A model generated the notes under the pieces. That model ran no database searches. It was not told the origin of the DNA and saw only the letters and a program-made list of their open reading frames with translations. Positions 34,041 to 47,420 of a stretch of DNA of 64,000 nt are shown here, in pieces. Position numbers and translations under genes: made by a program. The DNA is from Rostratula benghalensis (lineage: Eukaryota > Chordata > Aves > Charadriiformes > Rostratulidae): the NCBI GenBank assembly GCA_013399305.1, contig VXAI01000194.1:898341-962340 (forward strand), given 5' to 3'. Every line of letters starts with the position of its first letter. Within the stretch, counting starts at the first letter, position 1.

Positions 34041-36607
34041 CTGCAGCACACAACACATGACAGTCAGAGAGCTCCAGGGTTCAATTTGATGAGGAAAAAA
34101 TGGGCTTCCCTCACCAACACACGAGATCTTCTGCCTTGCTTCATCTGCACAAGCCAGTCTTAGGGGGAACAGTGTTTGGAAAGCTCACAGGATACAAAGG
34201 GAGGAAAAAAATCCTAAGAAATAAGCCACACACTGTGGCACTTTTGAATCAATTTGCCCAATGCACTCCCCAAAACTGTAAGTTTCATTAACATAATTAT
34301 TTCATAACAGCCGTCCATCACTTTTATATAAAATGCAAGATATCGTTTTAACTAAGCAAAGGCATTTAGAGCTGGCTGTGAGTTAGAAATAGCTAAACCA
34401 GCAAAATACTCAGGGAAATCTCCCATCTCAAAAAAAGCAGGACAGAAGATGCACGAATGAAAGTGTGGCTCAAAACAAATCTGAAATCAAAGTGGATTAT
34501 TTTGCAGCTGCTTCTTTGTTTAACTCTGGCATGCGCCTTCTTGTACAATCCAATAAAGGAGTCATAAAACCCCAAAAAAGACACAGACTAAATCCAGCCT
34601 CCTTACTATTCAAAGAAAATTATATGCCAACGTTGGAAAATGAGAGCCTTTCATCAGCAGGTAAGGTTTCAGAAGGGATGCCTATCAGTCTCTCATCTGG
34701 ATGAATCAGTTCTTCAAACATCACAGGTCTCGAGGAACTGCATGCAAATCATCAGTCTGATACCATGGCTGCAAAAGCAGCTCGGGTTTGATTTGTTTAA
34801 ATCAAACCTGATACGTAAAAAGTACTTGTGTTCACCTGATGTAACAAAAACTTCAATAAATGAGTGTGGTTCTGTTGCTCAGGGAGACCTGGACCCTGTA
34901 CTCTATGGACAACTTTTCTTATGGCCCATTTTTCATAAGTAAGATGAATACCCCCGAAGTCACAAAAAAGCCCCTATTTGTTCCACAGGTTATTCGTGTT
35001 AAGAAAACAGAACCAAAACCCCAAAGGAAATAATATATAAATGACCTTTTTAAAATCCACAAATGCAAAGCTGTTCAATTCCCACACCAAAGCAAACATT
35101 ATCATGATACAGTTTTGACAGGGGGGAGCAAGAAACGCACAAGTTGAATAAAGACACCCCAACAGCGTCGTTCCAGCATTAATAAAGACCTCACCTGCAA
35201 TTTCAGCTGATCTGTTTGGGATGGAACCCCATTTCTACCTATTTCACCTTAGTTTGAACCACAACATAATTCTACGTAAGTAGGACGCATGCTCCCTCTT
35301 TGTGCAGCGATCAGCAAAGGGTCTCAGACACAAAGGGACGCTGTATTTAAACATGAAAGAGAATGTGAACGCAGCCAGTATTAAAGAGAGACTTTCTGAA
35401 TAATTTACACACACACTTTCAGCTCCTGCATATGCTTAGACTATAAAGTAGGCATTTATAATAATAGATGCAAAGTAGTTTCTTTTCCTCTATCACTCAA
35501 AGTGGAACTGGCAGAAAGCAAGAGAAGCAGAAATAGAAATCACAGTTTTAATGGGTTTTATCCTGCTGACGGCGCCACATGGGCAGCCACCATCTCTGCC
35601 TGCCCCACCTCTGGCCAGGGGGTGACTATTGGCTCATTTTTCCTACTCCTGAGCTCCTGTTTTTCCTAAAAATATTCATCTGAATATTTGGTGTCGATGC
35701 TCTAATGAAACAATTCCCTTCTATCCATCTTGTTCATACGGGAAATTTCAGGGATGTTCCCCCCTCCTCTACTCTAGCACTGGTATTCATATGGAATTCC
35801 ATCACAGGGCTGATATCCCATGGCTTGAGAAACATCCCTGGATCATCTTTTGAAAGAACAAAAGGAAAAGAACATGTACCTCAGTGTAATGACCCCCTGT
35901 GCCATTAAGGAAGGACAAAAGAAAACACATTTTGAGCAACAAAACCGTGAGTAGGTTCTGCTTTTAAAAGAGAACTGGCTCAGTAACAGCTGCAGAAAGC
36001 AAAAATTTAATCAAACAACAGACTTTTCCATTCATCTAAGTGAGAAGAAAAGTCCCCAAGCAGCACATGAACTTTTATGAACACATTCCTTACTCCTTCC
36101 CGAGGCAGTGCCTCTTTCTTGGTGTCTCCAATGGATAAACCGAAAAGCAAACAGCACAGATGGAAGAGTATTACTCCAAAGGGAGCCGTTTTGCTGAAAG
36201 AGCTGAGGAACAAATAACCAGAGTGTGTCCCTGCTGAAGCTGTGCACTGCCTCTTCTACGCTCAGACCACACAAAACCATGGACCGAGGATTTCTAGCCT
36301 GTTTGGAAATAATTCTACTATCTCCTACCCTTTTTAAAACCAACACTGCAGCTGGTCGGGGGTGTGCGTTAAGGTGAGATCTTTGAGAAGCTGAGCCAGC
36401 ACTTACAGAGCTGCAGCAACGTAAGGACAGAGAGAAAAAGTGAGATTTATGGTGCTCTACAGACCAGCGAACACAACCTGCCCCAAACTGCAACGACTGC
36501 AGACATTTATCAGTCCTGAGGCTCAGGCTGTGCTGGAACTGCAGCCTGGGAGAAGGCAAATTTCTTCCTCCTGCCTGAAAAGACGCCAAGAAGTCAGTTT
36601 GATTTAC
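34041..36607 (-). other. SRGAP3: SRGAP3 intron 4 (2.6 kb)
   Basis: No repeat family and no further exon recognised. It contains a perfect 10-bp hairpin with a 4-nt loop at 34785-34808, about 745 nt upstream of exon 5. Otherwise AT-rich intronic sequence. Confidence 0.8.
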
Positions 36608-36670
36608 CGTGTAGAGTTCATTCAAGACCTTCATCAAGTCCTCCTGGAGCTGCAATCCCACTTCCTTGCT
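36608..36670 (-). CDS. SRGAP3: SRGAP3 exon 4: F-BAR domain
   Basis: 63 nt, phase 0 at both ends, encoding about residues 142-162 (SKEVGLQLQEDLMKVLNELYT, 21 residues, one short helical stretch of the F-BAR core). The acceptor is TTTTGTTGCAG and the donor is ACG|GTAAAT. It is the first of six consecutive symmetric phase-0 exons, so loss of any one would preserve the reading frame. A longer open frame covering 36032-36679 is only read-through of this exon into its introns. Confidence 0.95.
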
Positions 36671-38789
36671 CTGCAACAAAACAGAGAAATGAAAGTTAAT
36701 TGGGGAAGACAGTCAGAAGGCGGAGGAAGTGAGCACGCTCCCCATCTACAAATAATTTTGGCTTAATTAAGCAGCGCTATTTATGCTATAAATCCAATAA
36801 CTGCCCAGCCCAGAGCTGCTAACAATATTCATAAACAGAAATGTTACATATGCACAGATGGAAAAGCCTTCCAGTATGGAGATGGGGAAATTTCCAGAGA
36901 AGGCGAGGTTTTATTAATAAAAGCCACGGAGGTGAGTCATTGGAGAAGTCAAAGAAGAGAGCAGATGTCTCCTCCATCTACACTAACAATTCTATTCACA
37001 AAAAAACAGGCAGGCTTAAACACTCATAATCTAATAACTGAGTTATCTCCACATTTTCCCCACTAATTAGAAAGTGTAAATGCTTCTACTGGTACATGTA
37101 ACAAGAATAACTATTCAGTTTATGGATTTTACTCAGTCATTACCTACTAAGGCAGCGTTTGCCTGACTGAACCTTCCTGCTCTGCCTGTTACGAGTATAT
37201 AGCATCTCCTGGGTCGAGCAAATTTGAAAGGTTCAAGATTATTTAGGCCTACAAAGTTGAAAAAGAAAAAGATCCAGAGACAAATCCACACTTAAACCAG
37301 CATTCCTGCCTGAGAAGTCAGGATAGCGTTAAACCAAGAGGAAAAACTACAAAGTTCCCAAACATAAATTAAAAAGCAAAAAGAGAAAGGTAATAAAGTC
37401 TCATTTTAAATTAGCCTTTCCTGATTATTGTCCACCAGCTCAGCCGTGCTCTAGTTGACTGTGTTTCTGAGATGCTACATGTTTTATTATGGGCTGCTTA
37501 TGTCTGCTGGGAGCCGCTCAGAGCAGTTGGGCCCCACAAGCAGAACCATCCCAGGTCGGGTCCTCAGCATTTCCATAGGCTCCAGGCCCACGTTCCCAAA
37601 CCTGCTCCCCAGGAGGCCAGAGGTGCTACCAGAAAAACCAGCATCTGAGACAAACGCTGACAAAGGGGAGCATCCTGCTCTTTCTGAGGAGCCCTTATGA
37701 GGAGCCCATCTCCAAGAGGTTTTGCCGAAACAAGCTCTACGGTTCTTCCCCCTCCGAAAGCAGAAGAAAAGCTGGAGCTGCCGCTCATCACCGCAGCGAG
37801 AAGGGGCACGAAGACTTTCTGACTGCCTGTTTCTCAACGCTGGAGATGATAAATGGAAGTGACTGGCTGGGTCTGCTTTAAATGCCCCGAGCGCTGAACT
37901 TTTCACACAGGAGGAGCTTTTCCCCCGCCACGCTTCACTGCGCCGCTTAAACTGCCTGGACCGGACCCATGGCCTGCTCCTTTCAGCCCATTTGCTTATT
38001 TCTGGCATAAAATTGCTCACTCGCTGCACAAACTGCTGAAGCATCAATTATGTGCAATAGATTAAAACGGCTATTTTAATGCATACTCAGGTTGAAGAAG
38101 AAAAGGAGAAGCGTGAAGAGCCAAATTGTCAAATCACAAAACTCTTTTGTTGCTTCCAAATGAGCTCTCCAGAAGGAAACTGCTGGATTTCTGGGCTGGA
38201 AAAACCCTTGCAGGGAGCTGAAGGTAAAAGACAGATCACAGGTGGCACGAAAACAAGAGCTGTGCAATGAGCACTGTTAATTTAATGCTGCTCCCCTGTA
38301 CCAATCCCACCAAAATAAAAAGGCTTAGGAGTTAAAAAAAAAAATAAATAAAAAAAAAAGGTGAGCTAGTTGACCCTGATCAATGAAAATGCCTTGGAGG
38401 AAGCAGAATGGTAACCTTGGGAGAGTTAAAAGAACACACCTTGGATATCAGCAAAACTCTTGCTGCTCGAGTGCTGGGGAGGGTGATGGACCCAAGGCAC
38501 AATGAGAACTTTTCCGAGGTCCCTTGGAGTTCAAAGCACCTCCAGATTAAAGGCTGCTGATCTTAACCACTGCCATAGAGGCAGTAAGAGATCACAAGAT
38601 CACACCAGAAGGTGGCACAGAACTGGGAATGAAAGGTGTGCCCAGGCTAAACACCAACAGTCTCTGCAGCTGGAAACCTCTCCAGGTACCCATTCCCATT
38701 TCAGCATCAAATCCCGTATTATGTTTTTCAAAGGCTGACAGAGGTTAGAAGGTTAGAAGGACTCATTTTGTAAACAACCTCACAGGGGA

Positions 38790-38814
38790 AATAAACAAAT
38801 AAATAAATAAATAA
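38790..38814. repeat. (AAAT)n microsatellite
   Basis: Five to six AAAT/AAAC units in intron 3, just downstream of the 8-bp doublet GTTAGAAG. Confidence 0.9.
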
Positions 38815-39350
38815 AAGCAAAAAACAATCTGATAAGTTTCAGTATTACCTGTTCCTGGCTGTACCTGCCACTGCATAACAAGCCTGAGGAAGGACTTGTG
38901 CAATAAAATCTCATATAATTGGCTCCAATAATCAACTGCCTGTGCATGTGGGGAGGGGATGTCGCTACAAACCTTCTCTGCTTCTCACCCCATCAGGGCT
39001 AAACGCTTGTCCTCTTGATTTGGGAGATGATCGGGTTTGAGATGCATTGATAATGCTCTGGGAAGCTGGCAGAGCACTGGAGCCACCGCAGTCCAGGGAT
39101 GGATGGGGAGAGGGGGTCAGCAGCACCCCCTCACCTGGGTGGCTGCAACAAACACAACCTTCCCTCCCTCTGCAAATCAGGAAAATCAGCAGCAGCACCC
39201 AAGCCAACAAGAAAGTTATTCCAGGAGGGTGACAAGAGTAATTGCCCAGGGGTGCTCACTGGCAACCTCACTGATTTTCCCCGCAAGCTGCCATTTTCAA
39301 GCCTTTTCTTCAGCCCAAACTGAGAAAGCAGAAGCTGCCCTAAGTGTGCA

Positions 39351-39376
39351 CAGACAGACAGACAGACAGACAGACA
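39351..39376. repeat. (CAGA)n microsatellite
   Basis: About six and a half perfect CAGA units in intron 3. Confidence 0.97.
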
Positions 39377-40889
39377 ACCCCTCTGTGTGACAAGGGGGTG
39401 CACATGCCCCCATGTGTGGAGCCGTAGGTTGCTGCCACCCCTCGCTGGAACATAAATTCCCAGCTTCTCAACGGCCTCTTTGTTCCATCCCTCCTCCCCT
39501 CCACCTCCCTCTAATTTAATCAAGATGTTTTCGGGACCTACTGCAGCCTGTTCCGCATTCCACCAAACATTAACGACTTCAGCTTCAAAATATTCCGGGG
39601 GGATAATAAATGGGAGAGCCAAGGAATGCTGTCAACATTTCATGCCCCGGATCTCGGGCCTCGGCAACGTGGTTCCAAATCTGATAGAAAGACGGTTTGG
39701 CTTCAAAACACACACGGTGTGAAGTTCAGGAGATGCTTTCGGTATAAACTCCACAACAGCGAGGAAGCAGTCGGGAACCACTGGCGGGTGAACACAGAAC
39801 ACCCTGAGATAAGAGATTTTATGATAAAATGATGTCAGCCAGCAAGAGGGCTGGAACCGAACCCAAACCTGCTGATTCTGAAACTCACTCTCTTACAAGA
39901 CCATTTTTTTCCTGCAACTTTAAAAAGGAATAATTCAATATCCAGAGAGAGAAACCAAACATTAAATGGTCTCATGTTTCTTGAGCCAGCAGTGGGAGCT
40001 GGGAGGAGAGTGGATCGAGCTCTTGCTGAGATCAGTGAGGAAATCTGCACAAGTGCACGGTCCTTCTCCTTCCTGTCTAAACCCAGGTCACAATAGAGCA
40101 TTAGTTAACATCTAACCCCGCATTAGTTAACCTCTGCTGTCAAAGTGTGCTAGAGAGAAGACTTGGGAGGTAGAATTTTCCAAGACCATACACATAGCAC
40201 TTCAACAGAATTTGCCGATTAAAGTTCAGAATCCTTTCTAGGTAGTTTCTTGATATTGTTCTTTTTTCTCTTTTTTTTTTTTTTTAACAGGCCAACATTT
40301 AACTCCTTTCCATCCAGTGGCAAACAGGACTTATCCCCTGCGTGGTCTCATCTAAACAACCAACCTGCTTTGACCTGCTAAAGTGCTCAGCCACTACCAC
40401 ATGGCCCTCCAGAACTGGAATTCTCTAAAGACTGCTTCTAAAGCTTCAAACTCTCCACAATTTAAAGAAAAGCCAGGAAAACACAAACTATGTCCTACAA
40501 TATACAGGCATATTTTGGGTGACAGATCATCAGTTCCTTGTCTATCGATCCATTATGTGTTGGCCAGTCACATGTAAATGGCAGTTGTATGATCCACTTT
40601 TCCCCGCCATTTCGCTGGTGATTTGTTTTCCCCACTATGTCAGTAACAAGGAATTTTCCTTAGCACAGCAGAATTCCTGTACTCTGAGAAGCCATTCCTA
40701 CACCAAACCACGTCACACCGCTGCCCCCGTCCTCGGGGCTGTGAGAGCTGCTTCCAAACAACCCCCACTCCCTCTTTTCTCCCCTTTTTACACAACCCCA
40801 GGCTGCTCCGATTGCATCTTGGGCTTCGAGCCCCCAATCCCAAGAGATTTTATGGCTGAGAGCATTCATTCCGGCCTCGTTTGCTCTCC

Positions 40890-40919
40890 TTGAAGAAGCC
40901 ACAGTTGAAGAAGCCACAG
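40890..40919. repeat. 15-bp tandem duplication
   Basis: TTGAAGAAGCCACAG occurs twice in a row without mismatch, in intron 3. Confidence 0.97.
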
Positions 40920-42611
40920 CTTCAGAAGGTGGTGAGTCCTACAGGCAGGTGGGGAGTCCTGTAAAATATTAGAAGTTCTGCTCGTGTGATTCTGCTCAGA
41001 GTTTTAACGCTCCGCAGGACAGCTTTGGGCTACTGCCTTCCTTTTGCAAACCTCTGTGATGTATTTCTAGGGAAAAAAACAGCTGGAGGGATGAGAGGCT
41101 GCAAAATGACCCAGAGTGTGAAAGTGCCATCAGCCTTCTTCCTGCCTGACCCGAATTCGCGCTGCAGCAGCCCAGAGCAGGGGGTCCCGGTGCGGTGACA
41201 GGCACCAGCAAGCTAGAATCATAGAAATCACAGCACAGAAACAACATGTAGTAACAACAGCCTGACGTTCACACCCTGAACAGGGCCAGATGCGGTGTTC
41301 TCCTCACCCAATTGCTGCATGGGAGTGACATTTTTAGCCTGTAACGTATACCATAAAATCACTGCAACTGTAGCCTTCGGTACCTGCCCCGGGACAACAG
41401 GCTCTGACACCATCAGTGCATGGGAGTGGGTACCAAACCTTAGCAACACAACAGAAACCATCCCTGAAACCCACCTCCAGTTACAGGCGGGGGAAATCAC
41501 CTCTAACTCCCACTGGTGGGTCTCTAACGCGGGTAAAAGCACCACACAAGTTATTTCAGTCCCTCTCTCTTCCCCCGTTCCACTCGTTCTAAAAACAAGC
41601 AGGTAGGAAAAACGGGGAGAATTCCTTTCCCCAGTGAAAAAAAAAACAGAAAGCATCATTTCACAAACAGGCCTCCGTGTGTCCTCTAACCTTGGGGAAA
41701 ACAGCAAGAACTCAACATCACCATTTCCCAAGGCAACGGGAGACGCAGGGGATAAGGATTAAAGGGTGAGAGGACGGAGACAGCACGTACTTACCAACCC
41801 TGCCCCTCAGAGACAGTTCTAATCACAGCATTTGTATATTTACATGTTTATACTGTGATGGAGAAATATTTTCACAAGTGCCCAGCCTTTTGGCCAGTGG
41901 TGTTTCTTTCACGTGTGTGGCGTATTTTAAGATATTTTTTTCTTATTCTGGTACCGATGCAGCAATGAGACTTACTGCAGCGTAAAGTAGGTCATCTTCA
42001 GCACAGACCCCTTTGGAGAATTAATAATTCCTCTCCCTTGATTACTGCAAGGCTTTTAACCAACCCAGTGTGGATTTTTCATTCCACATCAAACACTGTG
42101 TAGTGTAATAGTAGATAAAATGCTTTTTTTCCCCCCACAATCAAAGGTATTGGGCAGGAAGCGAATTCCAAATCCTCCCGTTTTGTTTTCTTCATTCCTT
42201 CGTACAGGGTTTTCTCCCCATAAATACCATAACTGAACCTGACACAGCAATAGCATAAAGGGACACTGTGCTCTCAAAGCGAGTTCTTTTGGGCAGCCTC
42301 CCCTCCCTGTCCCCGACACCGAGAGGACACATCCAGCCAAACAGCAGGGCCAGGGCTCCGAGCATCTCCAGGGACCCCCAGTTACCCCCAGTGCAAGGAG
42401 CCTTGAGGGAGAGGCAGAGCAGGAGCTGTGTGTTATAAACACAGGGGGACCACGGCCACGTGGAAGGCACAGGTCTCAGTAAGGCAGGGAAGATGGCACC
42501 AGCTCCGGAGCCCGGCTGGGAACAGCCACTGCCTGTCCCGAGGAGCCTCTGGACACAGAATAAACCTACTAACACTTTCCAATTACTTCACAATTTTGCT
42601 ATGTAAAAAAA

Positions 42612-43130
42612 TGTCACCCAGAGCACATCCCTCAGGACTGCCTCCAGGAGGGGCTTGAAAGTCTCCAAATGAAGGGGACTCCACACCCTCCCTGGGCAGC
42701 CTCTGCCAGGGCTCTGCCACCCTCACCCCAAACAAGTTCCTCCTCATCTTTCAATGGAACTTCCCATGTCCCAGTTTGTGCCCGTTTCCCCTCGTCCTGT
42801 CACTGGGAACCACTGGGAAGAGTCTGGCTCCATCCTCCTTTAACCCCCTCTTCAGATCCTTGGGAGCATGAAGAAGGTCTCCCCTCAGCCTTCTCTTCTC
42901 CAGGCTCAAGAGTCCCAGCTCTCTCAGCCTTTCCTCCTCAGGGAGATGCTCCAACCCCTCCATCAGCCTTGTTGCCCTACACTGGGCTCTCTCCAGTAGT
43001 TCCCTGTCTCTCTTGAACTGGGGAGCCCAGCACTGGAGGCAGGATTCCAGTTGTGGCCTCCCCAGTGCAGAGTGTAGAGGGGGAGAATGACCTTCCTTGA
43101 CCTACTGGCCACACTCTACACAGCCCAACC
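42612..43130 (-). mobile_element. CR1 LINE fragment
   Basis: It matches the CR1 body (CCTCCAGGAGGGGCTTGAAA, then GGGCAGCCTCTGCCAGGGCT and CTGTCACTGGGAACCACTG) but lacks the last 100 bp or so at the 3' end of the element. The 5' limit near 43130 is approximate. It lies in intron 3. Confidence 0.88.
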
Positions 43131-44239
43131 ATTGCTGTGCCCTTTGGACAACTGGTCCGAGGGGGCCAAGAGAAGACACAGGACGTTGAGGTGGAGAATC
43201 CTCAGGCAGAGACAGTGGCTGCAGAGCCAAACCTCCACTGATGCAGACCCACCTGGTTTGCCCATCTTTGCTGCTTCGGCCGCGGCACAACCAGCTCCCA
43301 TCGCTCCCCCTCCTCATCTCTCCCTGTTTCCTTCCCAGCACAGACCTTATCACACCCACCCAGACCCTGGGCTGCCTTCAGGCTGGATTACGGCTGCGCT
43401 TCCACCGCTCTCATCTGGGAAAGCTCACCACTTCAGAGAGCGCAAGATACAGCGGCTCAAGAACTCAGCAACAAAAGGGATCTTAAGTACATCCTTTTTC
43501 ACGCTCTCTCTCCTCCCTGACTCACCTGCTCAGTCCCAGCAGGATACAAAGCACCGATTTGAGAAAGCCCTAAATTATAAATGGCCCAAGAAAAGGATCT
43601 CATGCCTCAGGATGTTTTTTCCACTGCCCTCAGCAAAGGAGGATCTCTGTATCGCTATCCCCCCCCGGATTTCACAGGATTATTTACAACCCAGTGAGTA
43701 GTCCTTAAACATAAGCTATTAGAGCACCTGCAAGCGGCCTGACACATGTATTTTAGAAGGTATTTTCCAAAAAGAAGAGTAAAAAATAACATTCCTCCAG
43801 CTTTCACATTATAAAGTGTCCTTGTTTTTAACACAGATTCCCCGTGTAGCACAAGGCAAAGGCAGAGAGCTCCCAAAGCAGCACAGGGATGGGCAGCACA
43901 ATTCCAACAGCTACAATTTCTAGTGGAAGTCAGTAAAAAACAAAACCTAACTCTTGTGTTGAGCCAAACCCAGGTGCCCCGAGAGCATTGCAGCTCAGGC
44001 TCCTTCCCCTGCAGGCTGTGCTTCATCCAGGTGCAGGGCATTTCAGCTTGGGCACACGGGGCAGCCTGTTATTTCACTGATGAAGCCCAGCTAATTAGAC
44101 CTGGGGAGAAGCTCCATGCATTTGCCGAGCTGTAGCACTGCACTAACCCAGCTCTGCCACCCAGAGCTCATTCATGTTTGGTTCCCAATTGGGGACTTCC
44201 CAATTTGCCTTTGACAGCTTCAGGGAAACCCAGCAAGGA

Positions 44240-44641
44240 GGGCCCATGACGGGCTGAGGGAGCTGGGGTTGTTCAGCCTGGAGAAGAGAAGGTTCCAGGA
44301 GACCTTAGAGCAGCTTCCAGCATCTGAAGGGGCTACAGGAGAGGTGGGGAGGGACTCTGTCAGGGAGTGGAGTGACAGGACAAGGGGTAATGGCTTTAAA
44401 TTGGAAGAGGGGAGATTGAGATGAGATACCAAAAAGAAATGCTTTGGGGTGAGGGTGGTGAGAGCCTGGTCTAGGTTGCCCAGGGAAGCTGTGGCTGCCC
44501 CATCCCTGGAGGGGTTCAAGGCCAGGTTGGAGGGGGCTTGGAGCAACCTGGTGTGGTGGGAGGTGTTCCTGCCCAGGGGGTTGGAACTGGATGATCTTTA
44601 AGGTGCCTTCCAACTCCAACTATTCTGTGATTCTATGATTT
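44240..44641 (+). mobile_element. CR1 LINE, 3' end, plus orientation
   Basis: The only plus-oriented copy in the window. It includes GCTGAGGGAGCTGGGGTTG at its 5' side, GGGGTGAGGGTGGTGAGAGC internally and the diagnostic 3' terminus ATTCTGTGATTCTATGATT at 44621-44639. 5'-truncated. It lies in intron 3, opposite in orientation to its nearest neighbours. Confidence 0.93.
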
Positions 44642-47378
44642 TTCCTGTAGATCCTGTATAAACCACATCTGTTTCAAGACTGTTCAAAAGTGCTCAGTTT
44701 TCTGATCTGTCACATACTACGGTAGCTTTTCTCTGTAAAAAAAAAAAATGGGAAAGGATGTCTCAAAAGGTTTAAAAAAGGATGAGAGAAGCTAAGGGGA
44801 GAGGGAGGAGAATATTCTTCTAGATTTTCCCATCAATAGGATTTATTTCCCTTTGGGTTAGCCCAGTTTTAACTTCTGGTGGGAAGCACAAAAATATGGG
44901 CCACTCCTAAATCTCCCCCTGAGTCACCTAATTTTTCCCCATCAATACCTAGAGACCCTGCTCAGAGGCACCATGGCTTTGCCAGCCACTTGGCTAAGCA
45001 GCCCTGGGTCAGTGGCTTCATCCTCTTGTCTCTGGTTTTTCACCCAGAAAAAGGAACCATTTGTCTGCTTATGGTCCTGTTTGTATATTGGGATATACTG
45101 AGCATTACTCACCAGTTACACAGAGGTTTTATAAATGGGTAGCTTTTTCTTTTTTTTTTTTTTTTAAATCCCTGGAATATAAAGCTGATTTGCAATATTT
45201 GAACCGCACAGCACATCTGTTTTCAGGCCTGCAGCAGCTTTTGTGCCAATTCACGCTGCTTCTTGCAACGGGAAGAAGTTCTAGTGGAAAAGCACAAGTA
45301 GAGGCAGATCCAAATTCAGCCCAATTTCTCTGTTTTTCAGCTGCTGCCTCATTCAGCTACGCGACACCAGATAAGACAGGATGCATTTTTTGGTTTTAAC
45401 CACCCAGCACAAGTGGAACAGTAATTTAATACCTGCACTGGCCTTCGGCCAGCTTGCTGTGTCTGGCAAAGAGTCACACAACAAATAGCTGGAATTAAGT
45501 AACAAGTGCCTTTTGTTTGCAGAAATTAATACAGAGTTTGCACTTGATCCCTGAGAAAGAAAACAGAGGGGTATTTCGTTATGGGCAGTTATTTTTTTGT
45601 TTTTATTCAAGTCCTACTGCCCAAAATACAATGAAACAGGGCAAAACCTATGCTTATGCAAGGGGCTAGAAATTAAGATGCTCATTTCCAGCCAAACTGG
45701 GATAATATCAATTTCTACCAACCTTTTTCTCCAAGGCATTTTCTCAGCCACCTTCCTCAAGCACAGCCCTTGTTGAAATTCAGTGGGGAGATTACTTATC
45801 CTTTGGAAGGATTAGAGGAATTGAGGAGTAACTGCCATTCCATAATCCCGTGTAAGTATCTAATCAACCATAATGTAATTACCAGAAAGTTTTAAAAGGT
45901 CAAAAAGGCCTTAGTGTGACATTGCTTGAAAAAGAGAAGGCACCTTCTCTGCTTGGGCAAAGCAGAAGTCTCAAAAAAAAGGAAGCAGAAGAGAAACAGA
46001 GGGTAACACTTGAATATATTTCTCATGCTCCTTAACTATCCATTAAAGACCTGAAGAAATTCACAGAGGACAAGGCACACAACAGCACACTTGCACTTAT
46101 TTTCATTCTCCTTCAGGAATCAGTTGCCACCGCACACAAATACCCGCCGTAAAAGAGCAAGCACATCCTGCTCTCCAGGTAACACACTGCTGCTCCTTCA
46201 AGTGCATCTTGAGATGAAAAAATCACACACAAGATCCAGCACCACTCGTTATCTAGCGACCTAAACAGGCTGCATCACTCTCTCGAGCAGTTAAAGCAAT
46301 GCTAGAGATGTTAAGAAGTATCTGAACACTCTTCCTCAAGACAGAAGTGGAACACCTACCAGGCCTCCAGTCACTGCCAATTGTACTTAAATAGATTTTA
46401 AAGTCACCTGCTACTCACATCACTCTTTTAATATTAGAATTGACACTACTGAAGGCAAAGAGACAGACAAGAAAGTACGCTGGGGGGGTGTGTGTGGGGT
46501 TAATAAAAAATGTCCCTTTTTTCTTTCCCTCTTGGAGACAACGTGATTTAGAATGAGCCTCCACCAAAAGTATCCTTCAGGACGCTCCCGTTCTGCAACT
46601 GCCCTCTCTGGGCCCTGCAATAGTGGAAATAACCCTCCAAGACACATTGCAAGGGGGTGGAAAGTGGGGGAAGAGAAATTGCTTTCAAAGTTCCAATTGC
46701 GATGTTTTTACCAGGTGAACAAGCAGATGTTACAGCCATCAACAAACCTCTGAAGACACCAGGCATTACCATTTAAAAGGGGTTCCAAAGCTTCCATATT
46801 ATGTTTCTCCAACTGGAAGAGCAGATTCCTAATGGGAATGTTGTTCCATCCTCCCATGTTGTTCCATCTTTTTTTTCCAGGTGGAAATCAAGGGGAGAGA
46901 AAGGGGACAAGACTACAAAAGGGACATCAGTTGCATCTTCTTCCTTTTCCAGAGGACAGTGCATCTTTTTATTATCTGGCATAGTAGGAATTCTCCCTAT
47001 TTTTTCTTTTAACAGTAGTTTCTGCTTTGCAGCAGATATAAATTTGTCTTTGGAGAGCTGTTCTTCATTATTTTCAGAGTTGAAGATCTGGAGGGTTTCT
47101 GATTATTTAATAAATATTTCAAAATGCATACAGAACTGCAAGGAGGTGAAGAGGGGGAAAAAAACCAGCCATGGCCTAAATTTAGACAAGTGAGTCTCAA
47201 CTGATCGCTTTCAGGGAAAACCCTAAAATACTAGAAGAAAATAACGAGAGAAAGCAGAGATTCAAGTACTGATATACACAGAGGGGAAAAAAACCAAACA
47301 AACCCAACATGTTAGGCACAGTCACTAATAAATCAATCCACCAGAAGCAACAGCTAAAAATTTGTATTTCAGCAGGAT

Positions 47379-47397
47379 AAAAAAAAAAAAAAAAAAA
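47379..47397 (-). promoter_or_regulatory. U19 tract just downstream of exon 3 donor
   Basis: 19 A on the plus strand, read as U19 in the pre-mRNA at +24 to +42 after the exon 3 donor. U-rich stretches placed there are known to help U1 recruitment through TIA1-type proteins; the role at this site is inferred. Confidence 0.5.
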
Positions 47398-47420
47398 GAT
47401 GTGCTCTAGCACTCCGTTAC

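Larger units (their letters stand above)
36671..47420 (-). other. SRGAP3: SRGAP3 intron 3 (10.75 kb)
   Basis: The largest complete intron here. It holds a minus-strand CR1 (42612-43130), a plus-strand CR1 (44240-44641), an A19 run beside the exon 3 donor (47379-47397), (AAAT)n at 38790-38814, (CAGA)n at 39351-39376, T15 at 40271-40285 and a 15-bp tandem duplication at 40890-40919. The two longest open frames (37487-38047 minus and 43087-43701 plus) are unrecognised and not longer than chance would allow. The stretch 41215-41760 is open on both strands but has no assignment. Confidence 0.8.

Noticed and set aside
36032..36679. 215-codon open frame, minus strand
   Set aside because: Only its first part (36608-36670) is real, namely SRGAP3 exon 4; the rest is read-through past the donor GTAAAT.
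37487..38047. 186-codon open frame, minus strand, intron 3
   Set aside because: Basic and serine-rich product with no recognisable domain. A frame of this length is expected about once by chance in 64 kb, and the region has no splice or start signals that set it apart.
40250..40290. Strong acceptor-like signal on the plus strand (T15 then AACAG)
   Set aside because: No recognisable exon follows and no plus-strand donor or partner exon is evident; it is probably just a T run.
43087..43701. 204-codon open frame, plus strand, intron 3
   Set aside because: It begins inside a CR1 copy and continues into proline-rich, low-complexity sequence. No family resemblance.
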